Shown one piece after another: positions 8,582 to 16,204 of a DNA stretch of 64,000 bases; within the stretch, counting starts at the first letter, position 1; each line of letters starts with the position of its first letter. The DNA is from Bog-756 sp963730685 (lineage in GTDB: Bacteria > Actinomycetota > Acidimicrobiia > Acidimicrobiales > RAAP-2), in the NCBI GenBank assembly GCA_963730685.1, contig CAVSSP010000004.1:1302001-1366000 (forward strand), given 5' to 3'. The notes beneath the pieces were generated by a model that did no database searches, was not told where the DNA came from, and saw only the letters and a list, made by a program, of their open reading frames with translations. The position numbers and the translations under genes are program-made.

Positions 8582-9925
8582 CTACGAGTCGCTCGGTATC
8601 CAAGAGCCGTGGAACCCGAACGGGACACGGGCCGGGAGGTGGACGGTGGCAACGGGTGGCCCCGAAAACGAGGTGGCGTCCAGGATGATCAGATCGCTGG
8701 CATCGCGGGCGGCGTCGTAGACCACGCTCAGTACCCACCCCTCGTCCTCGCCGCGCCCGTCGGCCGCCCGCACGAACACCGGCTCGCCCGGCGATCGGCC
8801 GGGACCGGGATCGAAGCGGGTCGACTCGTCGCGGACGAGGTCGTACTTGAGCAAGCCCTCGAAGGTCGGGTCCTCGGGCCTGTCACCGAGCCGCGTGCAG
8901 TACCCGTAGCGGTAGGGAAGGCCGGCAACTGAATCATCGATGCGGGGGAACTCGGCGTGGACGTCGTCGAGTCGCTGCTCGGTGACGCGGTTTCGTTCCG
9001 GGTCGATGGTCCAACGGGCCAGGACCGGGAGGTCGGAGGCGATGGCCTGCCCGGGGGCGGTGTCGAAGGCCCGATCGTAACGAAGCACGTCGATGACAAT
9101 GTCGTCGCCGGAGTCGTAGCAGTTCAGGACGTGGAACACGTAGACAGGATCGATCCCGATCCAACGGACACCCGAGCCACCACCGCGGGCCATGATCCCG
9201 ATCCGGGCACCGGCCTCAGGCATCCATCGGTAGGGGAGGGACCGGCCGCCGGCGGCGAGCTCGAGGTCGAACACCACGGGCAGGTCCATGAGGACCACGC
9301 GAGTGGCGGTGACACCGAAGTCGTGCATCATCGATGCCCGCGGCAGGTCGATGTCCTCGGACCTCACGAGCACACCTTTGGCGTCGACAACGTGGTAGCG
9401 CAGGAACGGGGGACCGAAGACGTCGATGCCGAAGAACACCAGATCACCTGTGGACGGGTCCACCTTGGGGTGGGCGGTCATCGGTGTGCTGAGTCCACCG
9501 TCGAAATCGTGGACACGGGCCCGCTCCAGATTTTCGGAGACCGCGTGGGGGAACCCCGATTCCACCAGGGCCAGAGTGGTGCCGGCATGGCGGATCACAT
9601 GTGTGTTGGCCGGCCCGTTGATCGGCTCGCTCGGTCCTCGGGGCGGCGTCGAGCCGATCTTCGATGCGAGTGACCGGGTCCTCACCCACCGGTTGCGGTA
9701 CCCGGTGGCACGACCGCCGCCCAGCGACACGGCATGGATCATCCCGTCGCCGCTGAACCAGTGGTACGCGTCCTGATCGGATGGGGCCAGCGCCGGATCG
9801 GGACCGTTGCGAAGCAGCCTTCCCTCGAGGTCGGGTGGGATCACGCCGGTCACCGGAAGCTCGTGATCGTCGCTTCGCTCCTCGACGACGGGAGCGAAGT
9901 TCCCCTGAAGGTACGGATTGGACAA
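8582..9925 (-). CDS. Carotenoid oxygenase (RPE65/CCD family)
   Basis: Non-haem iron dioxygenase that cleaves carotenoid, apocarotenoid or stilbene double bonds; the substrate cannot be read from sequence. The 447-residue protein has the four iron-ligand histidine contexts of the family: MTAHPKVDP, SMMHDFGVT, YVFHVLNCYD and the C-terminal PFGFHGSW. It also has an early FSGDGMIHAV. The chosen start is TTG at 9925, 6 nt after AAGGAG; no in-frame ATG or GTG fits better, and the protein then begins LSNPYLQGNFAPV as in the family. It is divergent from tyrS with a 186-bp gap. No carotenoid synthesis genes are in the window. Confidence 0.85.
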   Translation of the reverse strand: MSNPYLQGNFAPVVEERSDDHELPVTGVIPPDLEGRLLRNGPDPALAPSDQDAYHWFSGDGMIHAVSLGGGRATGYRNRWVRTRSLASKIGSTPPRGPSEPINGPANTHVIRHAGTTLALVESGFPHAVSENLERARVHDFDGGLSTPMTAHPKVDPSTGDLVFFGIDVFGPPFLRYHVVDAKGVLVRSEDIDLPRASMMHDFGVTATRVVLMDLPVVFDLELAAGGRSLPYRWMPEAGARIGIMARGGGSGVRWIGIDPVYVFHVLNCYDSGDDIVIDVLRYDRAFDTAPGQAIASDLPVLARWTIDPERNRVTEQRLDDVHAEFPRIDDSVAGLPYRYGYCTRLGDRPEDPTFEGLLKYDLVRDESTRFDPGPGRSPGEPVFVRAADGRGEDEGWVLSVVYDAARDASDLIILDATSFSGPPVATVHLPARVPFGFHGSWIPSDS

Positions 9926-10111
9926 CGGGTGCTCCTTGCCATGGCGCTCGGACCGACCCGAGCGACCGCACCCGATGGTACCGCCGCCGGGCCCGACCTC
10001 CCCGAGGACCTGGCGGTCCCGGCCGTCCCGTCCCGATCCCGGAACCCCTCCGGTCCGGTCCAGGCGCCCGGTCCGGACCGCGGCGCCGGCACGACGTGGC
10101 AGGCTGAGATC

Positions 10112-11398
10112 ATGGCCCACCTCGTCGAGGATCTCCGGTTTCGGGGACTGATCCACCAGACAACCGATCCGCGGCTCGAAGATCGCCTGGACAACGATCG
10201 GCTCACCGCCTACAGCGGATTCGACCCCACCGCGGACAGCCTCCACGTGGGCCATCTCTTGCAGGTCTGCAACTTGCGACGTTTGCAGCTGGCCGGCCAC
10301 CGGCCCATCGCTCTCGCCGGCGGAGGGACCGGCTTCGTCGGCGACCCGGGAGGGAAGTCCGAGGAGCGGTCGCTGCTGAGCGAGGAGGTGCTGCAGGCGA
10401 ACCTGGTCGGCATCCACGCACAGTTGGCCAGGTTCATCGACTTCGGAGGGAGCGCCGACGAGCACGGGGCGCTCTTGGTCAACAACGCCGACTGGCTGGG
10501 ACCGCTCTCACTCTTCGAGTTCCTTCGTGATGTGGGCAAGCACTTCACCGTCAACCAGATGGTGGCCAAGGACTCGGTCAAGTCCCGGCTGGACCGAGCC
10601 GACCAGGGCATCTCGTACACCGAGTTCAGTTACATGCTCCTCCAGGCCTACGACTTCCTGCACCTGTTCGATGCCTTCGGGTGCCGGCTGCAGCTGGGCG
10701 GCAGCGACCAGTGGGGGAACATCACCATGGGCATCGACCTGGTTCGCAAGGTACGCCAGGAGGAGGTGTGGGGTCTGACCACCCCGCTGGTCCTGAAGGC
10801 CGACGGCACCAAGTTCGGCAAGACCGAGGCGGGCACGGTCTGGCTGGATCCCGGGCGCACCAGCCCGTATCAGCTCTACCAGTTCTTCCTCCGTAGTGAG
10901 GACACCGTGGTTGGTTCCTACCTCCGGTACTTCACGTTCCTGCCCCACGAGCGGATCGTCGAGCTCGACGAGGCCACGGCACAGCATCCCGAGCGCCGGG
11001 AGGCACAGCGGGAGTTGGCCCGCCAGGTGTCCGAGCTCGTCCACGGCCCGGTCGAGACGGCACGGGCCGAATCGGCGGCAGAGGCGCTGTTCGGTGGGCA
11101 GGTGGGCGATCTCGACGAGCGCACCCTGCTCGACGTGTTCGCCGAAGCACCGTCGACCCCGGTCGACCGGAGCCGGCTCGACGACGGGCGACTGACGCTG
11201 GTCGACCTGCTCCACGAGACCGGTCTGGAGCCCTCCAGGTCGCGCGCCCGGGCCACGGTCTTGGGCGGCGGCGCCTATGTCAACAACCGACGGGAGGTCG
11301 AGCTCGACCGCGCTCTCGGCGCGGACGACCTGGTCGCCGGACGCTACGTCGTGCTCCGGAAGGGAAAGAAGGACTACCACCTGGTCCGGGTGGGCTGA
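10112..11398 (+). CDS. tyrS: Tyrosyl-tRNA synthetase
   Basis: Class I aminoacyl-tRNA synthetase that charges tRNA-Tyr. The 428-residue protein shows the HIGH-type motif HVGH at 45-48, the tyrosine-binding QAYDF and GGSDQWGNI, the KMSKS-type KFGKT from about residue 234 and a C-terminal S4 RNA-binding domain from about 360 (VDLLHETGLEPSRSRAR). The ATG at 10112 begins the conserved region. Neither a clear Shine-Dalgarno nor a T-box leader is visible in the 186 bp upstream. It is divergent from the carotenoid oxygenase and followed by its own 62-bp spacer. Confidence 0.95.
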   Translation: MAHLVEDLRFRGLIHQTTDPRLEDRLDNDRLTAYSGFDPTADSLHVGHLLQVCNLRRLQLAGHRPIALAGGGTGFVGDPGGKSEERSLLSEEVLQANLVGIHAQLARFIDFGGSADEHGALLVNNADWLGPLSLFEFLRDVGKHFTVNQMVAKDSVKSRLDRADQGISYTEFSYMLLQAYDFLHLFDAFGCRLQLGGSDQWGNITMGIDLVRKVRQEEVWGLTTPLVLKADGTKFGKTEAGTVWLDPGRTSPYQLYQFFLRSEDTVVGSYLRYFTFLPHERIVELDEATAQHPERREAQRELARQVSELVHGPVETARAESAAEALFGGQVGDLDERTLLDVFAEAPSTPVDRSRLDDGRLTLVDLLHETGLEPSRSRARATVLGGGAYVNNRREVELDRALGADDLVAGRYVVLRKGKKDYHLVRVG

Positions 11399-11448
11399 GG
11401 GCCGGACCGGATCGTGAGGCCCGAGGCCGGGGTCCGACGGCCCCGTCC

Positions 11449-11454
11449 TACACT
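11449..11454 (+). promoter_or_regulatory. Putative leaderless -10 box TACACT
   Basis: TACACT is followed by exactly 6 nt and the ATG of the DUF3151 gene, with no Shine-Dalgarno sequence. This is the spacing expected when the mRNA begins at the start codon. Confidence 0.5.
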
Positions 11455-11460
11455 GACGCC

Positions 11461-11934
11461 ATGCACCAGTCCGCCGGCTCCCCGTCCGACCTATCGCCGG
11501 TCCGCCTGACGACCGGGCTTCCCGAGACGGTGCTGCCCGAGGAGCCAGAGGCCGTGCGGGCCGGGCTGGAGGCCGCCATGGGACAGCCCGGGGAGCGACG
11601 CCGCCATGCCGTGTCCGACGTCGTACGGTCGAATCCGCGATCGCAGGCCGCGTGGGCGGCACTCGGGTCCCTCGCCCGCGACGACGTGGAGGCCTACGCC
11701 TGTTACCGGGTGGGCTACCACCGGGGACTGGACGCCCTGCGTGGCGCGGGGTGGAAGGGTTCGGGATTGGTCCTCTGGGCCCAGGAGCCCAACCGGGGCT
11801 TCCTGCGGTGCCTCGACGGGCTGCGTTCGGCTGCCGGCGCCATCGGTGAGCACGCCGAAGAGGAGCGCTGCGCACAGTTCCTGCGCCAGCTCGATCCCGG
11901 CTGGCGACCCGACTGGACGGGTATCCCGACCTAG
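11461..11934 (+). CDS. DUF3151 family protein
   Basis: Conserved actinobacterial protein of 157 residues and unknown function. Family-typical segments are LTTGLPETVLPEEP near residue 17, SQAAWAALGSLARDDVEAYA in the middle, and YHRGLDALRGAGWKGSG and EPNRGFLRCLDGLR in the C-terminal half. It is predicted soluble and mostly helical. The repeated helical pattern resembles tetratricopeptide-like folds, but that is only an impression. The ATG follows a leaderless-type promoter. Its TAG stop overlaps the GTG of the downstream lipoprotein gene, so the two are probably translated together. Confidence 0.85.
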   Translation: MHQSAGSPSDLSPVRLTTGLPETVLPEEPEAVRAGLEAAMGQPGERRRHAVSDVVRSNPRSQAAWAALGSLARDDVEAYACYRVGYHRGLDALRGAGWKGSGLVLWAQEPNRGFLRCLDGLRSAAGAIGEHAEEERCAQFLRQLDPGWRPDWTGIPT

Positions 11935-12500
11935 TGCCGGCGCCGGCCCCCGACGCGGCATGGGCGTCACGCCGCCCGAAGCGAGGGACGCCCTACCGGT
12001 TGGTTGCGGTCGGCTTGGTCGTTGCGGGCGCATCGCTCCTGGGCGGCTGTGCCGCCGGCGCCCAGTCGGGCAGGTCTCCTGCGCAGTTGTCGGCGTGGAT
12101 GTCGAGTTCGGGGGACGGTGCTCTCATCGGCCAGGTCGAGGTGGACAGCCGGAACATCGACCTGACCCTGCGCGACCACGATCCGAGCTCTGCGGTGAAA
12201 GCCGCCTGCGCCCTCCTCTCGACGGATGCCCTGACCGCCATCGGCAACCTGCCGAGTCCCGACACCACCCTGACCGACGATCTCAACAGTGCATTCGAGA
12301 TCGGGTCGGCCGCCGGTAAGGACTGCTACAGCGGCTCGGGCGGGAACGCCTCACTGCTCCGGCGCTCGGCGAAGGAGCGGACCCAACTGGTCGGGCTCCT
12401 CGGCATCGCCACGTCGCGGTTCGCCGATATCACCGGCCATCCACCGTCCACGTCGACCACGGAGGCCCCGAACGTGTCGCCCGACCCGTTCGGGAACTGA
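11934..12500 (+). CDS. Putative lipoprotein of unknown function
   Basis: The 188-residue product has a basic N-terminus, a hydrophobic stretch (about 23-37) and a lipobox ending LLGGC near residue 39. This predicts export and lipid anchoring at the membrane. The mature part is helical with few motifs and has two further cysteines (in KAACALL and GKDCYS) that could form a disulfide. The C-terminus is Ser/Thr/Pro-rich. I do not recognise a family. The GTG start overlaps the DUF3151 stop (TAGTG), and the flavin reductase gene starts 3 nt after its stop, so it is the middle gene of a three-gene unit. Confidence 0.7.
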   Translation: MPAPAPDAAWASRRPKRGTPYRLVAVGLVVAGASLLGGCAAGAQSGRSPAQLSAWMSSSGDGALIGQVEVDSRNIDLTLRDHDPSSAVKAACALLSTDALTAIGNLPSPDTTLTDDLNSAFEIGSAAGKDCYSGSGGNASLLRRSAKERTQLVGLLGIATSRFADITGHPPSTSTTEAPNVSPDPFGN

Positions 12501-12503
12501 TCG

Positions 12504-13082
12504 GTGGGATCGGTGCCGGACGGCCAGGACCCCGACGAGTACGACCGTCTGCGGCGACGGGTCCTGTGGTCGATGCCGACCGGACTGTTCGTGGTGGGCA
12601 GTAGAGCCGGCATCCGGAGGAACCTGATGACCGCCAACTGGGTGATGCAGGTAGCCACTTCGCCGAAGTTGATCGCCGTGGCGATCGAGTCCGACTCGGT
12701 CACACGGGGGCTCATCGAGGCGGGAGGGGGCTTTTCGGTGAGTGTGCTGCCGGTGACCGAACGGGCCGTCATCCGGCGGTTCGTCAAACCGGTGAGCGAT
12801 GTCGAACTCGACAGTGGTGGTGTTGCCTTGTCCCTGCAGGGCGAGCCGGTGCACGAAACGGCGGGGGGCCTTCCCTGCCTCTCGTCGGCCCTGTCGTGGA
12901 TCGCCTGCGAGGTGAGGACGTCGGTCGGATGGGAGGGGATCACCACCGAGGTACCGAGCCACGTCCTGTTCGTGGGAGAGGTCGTGGAGGTGGGGGAGTC
13001 CCCGCCGCCGGAAGGCGCTGACGGTGCCGAGCCGGTGGGGGTGCTGGCGATGCGGGACACGAGGATGAACTACGGCGGCTGA
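12504..13082 (+). CDS. Flavin reductase-like FMN-binding protein
   Basis: Flavoprotein of the flavin reductase/FMN-binding split-barrel family, 192 residues. Support comes from the N-terminal LWSMPTGLFVVGS, the NLMTANWVMQVATSPKLIAVAIE segment, in which flavin contacts are usual, and GGFSVSVLPVTER. Members reduce flavins with NAD(P)H for partner monooxygenases or act alone; no partner is encoded nearby. The C-terminus (MRDTRMNYGG) fits the family. The GTG start is 3 nt after the lipoprotein stop. Confidence 0.78.
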   Translation: MGSVPDGQDPDEYDRLRRRVLWSMPTGLFVVGSRAGIRRNLMTANWVMQVATSPKLIAVAIESDSVTRGLIEAGGGFSVSVLPVTERAVIRRFVKPVSDVELDSGGVALSLQGEPVHETAGGLPCLSSALSWIACEVRTSVGWEGITTEVPSHVLFVGEVVEVGESPPPEGADGAEPVGVLAMRDTRMNYGG

Positions 13083-13172
13083 GCCCCTCAGCCCGCGAGC
13101 CGGTCAGCCCGTCAGCCCGTCAGCCCACGAGCCCGTCAGCCCGGACGGAGGGGCCGGACGGAGGGGCCGGAC

Positions 13173-13186
13173 GGTCGCCGGCGACC
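13173..13186. terminator. Perfect 14-bp palindrome between convergent genes
   Basis: GGTCGCCGGCGACC is self-complementary and lies between the convergent stop codons of the flavin reductase and the small minus-strand gene. It could stop transcription from both sides, but there is no T tract. Just upstream (about 13087-13170) are short imperfect repeats of CAGCCCGT and GACGGAGGGGCCG. Confidence 0.35.
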
Positions 13187-13193
13187 CGTCCTG

Positions 13194-13430
13194 TCAACCG
13201 CCGGCCGGGGGCCCGGCCGGCCGGAGGTCGACCCGAAGGGTGAGAATGCCGTCCTCGATGCTGGCGTCGGCGTCCCCGAGCATGGCGAAATCCATGAAGT
13301 CCTGCTGGGCCTGCTTCTTGAACCGCTCGCGGTCGGGCCCTTCGACCGGAGGCAGACCCCGGGATTTGACCGCCGATGCCCGGGCCCGGAAGCGCTCCAC
13401 CATCGCCAGAGGGTCGAATTGATCGGGCAT
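13194..13430 (-). CDS. Small conserved hypothetical protein
   Basis: A 78-residue acidic/basic soluble protein starting MPDQFDPLAMVERFRARA. It has a charged helical middle (RERFKKQAQQDFMDFAMLGD) and a C-terminal strand IEDGILTLRVDL. I do not recognise it. The start at 13430 is chosen because TACGAT lies exactly 6 nt upstream, giving a leaderless promoter. A longer frame from 13463 would include that promoter. Confidence 0.55.
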   Translation of the reverse strand: MPDQFDPLAMVERFRARASAVKSRGLPPVEGPDRERFKKQAQQDFMDFAMLGDADASIEDGILTLRVDLRPAGPPAGG

Positions 13431-13436
13431 GGTTCG

Positions 13437-13442
13437 ATCGTA
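13437..13442 (-). promoter_or_regulatory. Putative leaderless -10 box TACGAT
   Basis: On the minus strand TACGAT is followed by 6 nt and the ATG at 13430, with no Shine-Dalgarno. It fixes the start of the small gene. Confidence 0.5.
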
Positions 13443-13591
13443 CCGGTGCGGCCGGCGCGCCACGAATGGCGACGCCTCGCACTACACTCAGTCTGCATTG
13501 GTGACCGGTGGTCACCCCGGTCAGTTCACCGTCGGGTGAGGTTCACCGTCGGGTGAGGTGCCACCCCAGGGTGGGGCAAGGAGTTGTTTCC

Positions 13592-13801
13592 GTGAAGAAG
13601 GGACGCCATCGGCGCTTCGAAGAGGCGCGCAGTCTGAAGCGGTCGGTCGCGACCGCCAGCCGGAGCTGCCCCGAGTGCGGCGCCGAGCCGGAAGACAAGC
13701 ACGCCTCGTGGTGCCTGGCCACCGAGGACGACTACGACGAGATCCTGGGCACCGCGCCGAAGTCGAATTCGTTTGCCGAGGACGACCCCCTGGCCGAGTA
13801 G
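13592..13801 (+). CDS. Small protein with a Cys/His knuckle
   Basis: A 69-residue protein. The N-terminus is strongly basic (KKGRHRRFEEARSLKR), followed by CPECG-x7-H-x3-C, which could bind one zinc, and then an acidic C-terminus. The GTG at 13592 is chosen because AAGGAG lies 8 nt upstream; the frame is open further upstream without a ribosome site. I do not recognise the family. It could be a nucleic-acid-binding accessory protein, but this is inference from composition only. Confidence 0.5.
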   Translation: MKKGRHRRFEEARSLKRSVATASRSCPECGAEPEDKHASWCLATEDDYDEILGTAPKSNSFAEDDPLAE

Positions 13802-13832
13802 GGCCGGAGCCGGTCGACGCCGGTGGCTGCGG

Positions 13833-14582
13833 TCATCGGCGCACGACCGGATGGGGCAGCAACGTGACCTGGGCCCGTGGGGCGGTCCGCTCGTCGAGGT
13901 AGGCGGCCAGCCGCTTGTAGACCTTCTTGCCGGCCATCGTCTCGAGCTCGGTCCGCATGCTCACGTAGACGGCCTCGTGGCCGACGAACGCCTCGGGATC
14001 CTCGGTGCACCACCAGTGGAACTCGGCTCCGCCCTCGCCCCAGTGTCTCCTGTCCCACTGACGGACCACCGAGGTGACGTGCCCGTCGGGCGCCGTCTCG
14101 TCCTCACGCCGGAGCGGGAGCTGCCAGCACACCTCGGGTTTCAGCTCGACGTGGCTGCGTCCCTGGGCTTCGGCGGACTTGTGGAGGGCGCACCCCGGAC
14201 CGGCGGGGAAGCCCGGTCGGTTCAAGAAGATGCAGGCACCGTCGACCAGTCGTGTGCCGAGGTCGCCGTCGGGCAGCTTCTTCACCACCCCTTTGCGCCC
14301 CTGTTTGTGGAACTGCCAGAGATCAGGACTGAGCTCGGCAGCGGCCCGTTCGACATTGCGGGCGTCCTTCTTGTCGGTGAAGTGGGCCCCGTATGAGCAG
14401 CACCCCTGCACCAGCTCTGGTGCCGGACCGGTCAGGACCCCTTGGCACCCCTGGCCGAAGATGCACATCCAGGAGCTGGCCAGGAACGTCACGTCGAACA
14501 GCCAGGTCCGCTCCTCGTCAGGGTCGTCGAAGCTCACCCATTCGTGGGTCGAGGCGGGAACGTGCTTGTGGGCGGGCGACAC
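13833..14582 (-). CDS. Cysteine-rich conserved protein of unknown function
   Basis: The 249-residue protein has at least eight cysteines in family-like contexts: MCIFGQGCQG, VQGCCSYGAHF, DGACIFLNR, GPGCALHKSA, KPEVCWQLP and EFHWWCTED. The arrangement recalls metal- or Fe-S-binding clusters such as the CxxC-rich YkgJ-type families, but I cannot assign it. A similar actinobacterial conserved protein is familiar to me without a known function. The GTG at 14582 is only 6 bp from the first ATG of the divergent NifU-like gene. That suggests, but does not prove, a shared link to Fe-S metabolism. Confidence 0.6.
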   Translation of the reverse strand: MSPAHKHVPASTHEWVSFDDPDEERTWLFDVTFLASSWMCIFGQGCQGVLTGPAPELVQGCCSYGAHFTDKKDARNVERAAAELSPDLWQFHKQGRKGVVKKLPDGDLGTRLVDGACIFLNRPGFPAGPGCALHKSAEAQGRSHVELKPEVCWQLPLRREDETAPDGHVTSVVRQWDRRHWGEGGAEFHWWCTEDPEAFVGHEAVYVSMRTELETMAGKKVYKRLAAYLDERTAPRAQVTLLPHPVVRR

Positions 14583-14587
14583 GCCCT

Positions 14588-14593
14588 TATGAT
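14588..14593 (+). promoter_or_regulatory. -10 box TATGAT for the NifU-like gene
   Basis: TATGAT is one base from the -10 consensus and lies 7 nt before the ATG at 14601. It overlaps the two earlier in-frame ATG codons (14589 and 14592), which argues that translation starts at 14601 on a leaderless mRNA. The reverse strand (CATCAT) may serve the divergent gene at 14582. Confidence 0.5.
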
Positions 14594-14600
14594 GACAGGC

Positions 14601-15257
14601 ATGAGCGAAGCACGTGAGGACGTCCGTCCGGTACTGATCATCACGCCCGAGGCACGTGCCACGGTTCTCGAGGTACTGGCGAACGAATCCGAGTCCGAAT
14701 CGTTGGCCCTGTGGCTCGAGGTCAGCGGTGAGGCCGACGGCGCCTATGCCTACGACATGTACTTCCAGGCGCTGGCCGATGCCAGTGGCGGTGACGTGGT
14801 CCAGCATGGGGACGACCTGCCGGTGGTCGTGCCGAGCGCCAGCGTCGGGCGCCTCCAGGGGGCGACGTTGGACTTCGTGACCGATTCCTCGGGCGAGGGC
14901 GGCCTCGTCATCGTCAACCCCAACACTCCCCCGGCACCGACGCTGAAGGGATTGGCGTCCAGCCCGACCGTGGACCTGTCCGATCCCCTGGCTCAGCGTG
15001 TGGTGTCGGTCCTCGAGGAGCAGGTCAACCCCAGCATCGCCGCCCACGGTGGGCGTGCCGACCTGGTGGCGGTGGAAGAGGCGTCGGTCTATCTGCGACT
15101 GAGCGGCGGGTGCCAGGGCTGTGGGATGGCCAAGGCCACCTTGTCCCAGGGCATCGAGGTGATCCTGAGGGAGGCAATCCCCGAGTTGGCCAACATCGTG
15201 GATGTCACCGATCACGCCGACGGGACCAACCCCTACTACGAGCCGGCGCACAGCTGA
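14601..15257 (+). CDS. NifU-domain Fe-S carrier/assembly protein (NfuA-like)
   Basis: The 218-residue protein has an N-terminal A-type-like domain (about 1-105) and a C-terminal NifU domain (about 125-205). The latter carries the cluster-binding GGCQGCGMA and NPSIAAHGGRADLV. NfuA-type proteins bind a shared [4Fe-4S] cluster at a dimer interface and pass it to target enzymes. The N-terminal domain lacks conserved cysteines, so it is degenerate, as in E. coli NfuA. ATG codons at 14589 and 14592 are possible starts, but the promoter position favours 14601. It is divergent from a Cys-rich protein gene. Confidence 0.8.
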   Translation: MSEAREDVRPVLIITPEARATVLEVLANESESESLALWLEVSGEADGAYAYDMYFQALADASGGDVVQHGDDLPVVVPSASVGRLQGATLDFVTDSSGEGGLVIVNPNTPPAPTLKGLASSPTVDLSDPLAQRVVSVLEEQVNPSIAAHGGRADLVAVEEASVYLRLSGGCQGCGMAKATLSQGIEVILREAIPELANIVDVTDHADGTNPYYEPAHS

Positions 15258-15303
15258 TCGACGAGGGGCACTGACGATGCCCGTGGTGGCGGCGGTCGTC
15301 CGG

Positions 15304-15309
15304 TACGTT
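15304..15309 (+). promoter_or_regulatory. Putative leaderless -10 box TACGTT
   Basis: TACGTT is followed by 7 nt and the GTG at 15317, without a Shine-Dalgarno sequence. Confidence 0.4.
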
Positions 15310-15316
15310 GCGTGGG

Positions 15317-16141
15317 GTGCATACCCTTCTGGTGGCCGGGACGGCGGTGGCCGGCGCGGTGGTCGGCGGGGTACTGGACCCCATCGGGCAGCACCTCGCT
15401 GACCGGAGCCGGTCCGAGGACGAGCGCAGACGAGCCGAACAGCAGGCGGGGGAGGCGGCGGGCGGCGTCCACTCCGGCGGCAACCCGGCCGTTCCCGCCG
15501 GACCCGACGGGCCCGACCCGACACCGGGGGCGGGGCATCCAGAGGCGGTCCACCATCTCGTGCCCTCGGGCCGATCGACCGGGCGGACCGTGGGCGCCGG
15601 CCTGGTCACCGCGGTGCTGTTCGGCGCCGCGGCCGCCCACTTCGGCCGCCATACCGTGCTGGCCCCGTTCTGTGCCTTCTTCGCCATGCTGGTGGCGGTG
15701 TCCGTGACCGACCTCTCGCACCGACTGGTGCCGCGGCGGCTGGTCTACGGCGGAACGGCGCTGATCGTCCCCCTGCTGGTGGCCGCGGCCGCCGCCGACC
15801 ATCGGTGGCACAGCCTGATCGGCTCGGCAGTCGCCGGCGCCGCGGCGTTCGCCTTCTTCTTCGCGGTCTGGTGGTTCGTCCCCCGTGGCATGGGGTACGG
15901 GGACGTGCGCCTGGCCGGGATCATCGGGCTTACCGTCGGCTATCTCAGCCTGCTCCACGCCTATGTGGCCTTCCTGGTCGGCTTCGTGGTCGGGATGGTG
16001 TTCGGACTGGGCCTCATGGCGCTGTCCTCGGCCGGGCGGAAGACCCGCATCCCCTTCGCCCCCTCTTTGGCCATCGGGGCCGTGGTCGCCGTGCTATGGG
16101 GCGGCTCCATCGCTCAGAGCCTCTTCCACGCCGGCCACTGA
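15317..16141 (+). CDS. Type IV prepilin peptidase (A24 family)
   Basis: Membrane aspartyl protease that would cut the leader of type IV or Tad pilins. The two catalytic aspartates are visible in VSVTDLSHRLVP and in the GxGD motif MGYGDVRLA. About seven hydrophobic segments follow a hydrophilic Pro/Gly-rich stretch (about 30-90). The tetracysteine-containing methylase region of bifunctional PilD is absent, so it is a peptidase-only form, as in TadV/CpaA. It is about 274 residues. The GTG start fits a leaderless promoter; the frame also opens at a TTG 9 nt upstream. No pilin genes are in the window. Confidence 0.8.
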   Translation: MHTLLVAGTAVAGAVVGGVLDPIGQHLADRSRSEDERRRAEQQAGEAAGGVHSGGNPAVPAGPDGPDPTPGAGHPEAVHHLVPSGRSTGRTVGAGLVTAVLFGAAAAHFGRHTVLAPFCAFFAMLVAVSVTDLSHRLVPRRLVYGGTALIVPLLVAAAAADHRWHSLIGSAVAGAAAFAFFFAVWWFVPRGMGYGDVRLAGIIGLTVGYLSLLHAYVAFLVGFVVGMVFGLGLMALSSAGRKTRIPFAPSLAIGAVVAVLWGGSIAQSLFHAGH

Positions 16142-16191
16142 GGACGGCACTCGTCCGGACACCCCCATCCGGACAGTGCGGCCGCCCCGAG

Positions 16192-16197
16192 TAGATT
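16192..16197 (+). promoter_or_regulatory. Putative leaderless -10 box TAGATT for the aro genes
   Basis: TAGATT is followed by 7 nt and the aroC ATG, with no Shine-Dalgarno. It would drive the aroC-aroK-aroB-aroQ-pepP-efp-nusB unit. Confidence 0.5.
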
Positions 16198-16204
16198 TGC
16201 CGGA

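Noticed and set aside
9926..10111. T-box leader for tyrS
   Set aside because: No T-box sequence and no antiterminator or terminator pair with a T tract is visible.
13833..15524. 563-residue minus-strand protein over the NifU-like gene
   Set aside because: Only 13833-14582 is family-like. The upstream part is the antisense shadow of the NifU-like and prepilin peptidase genes.
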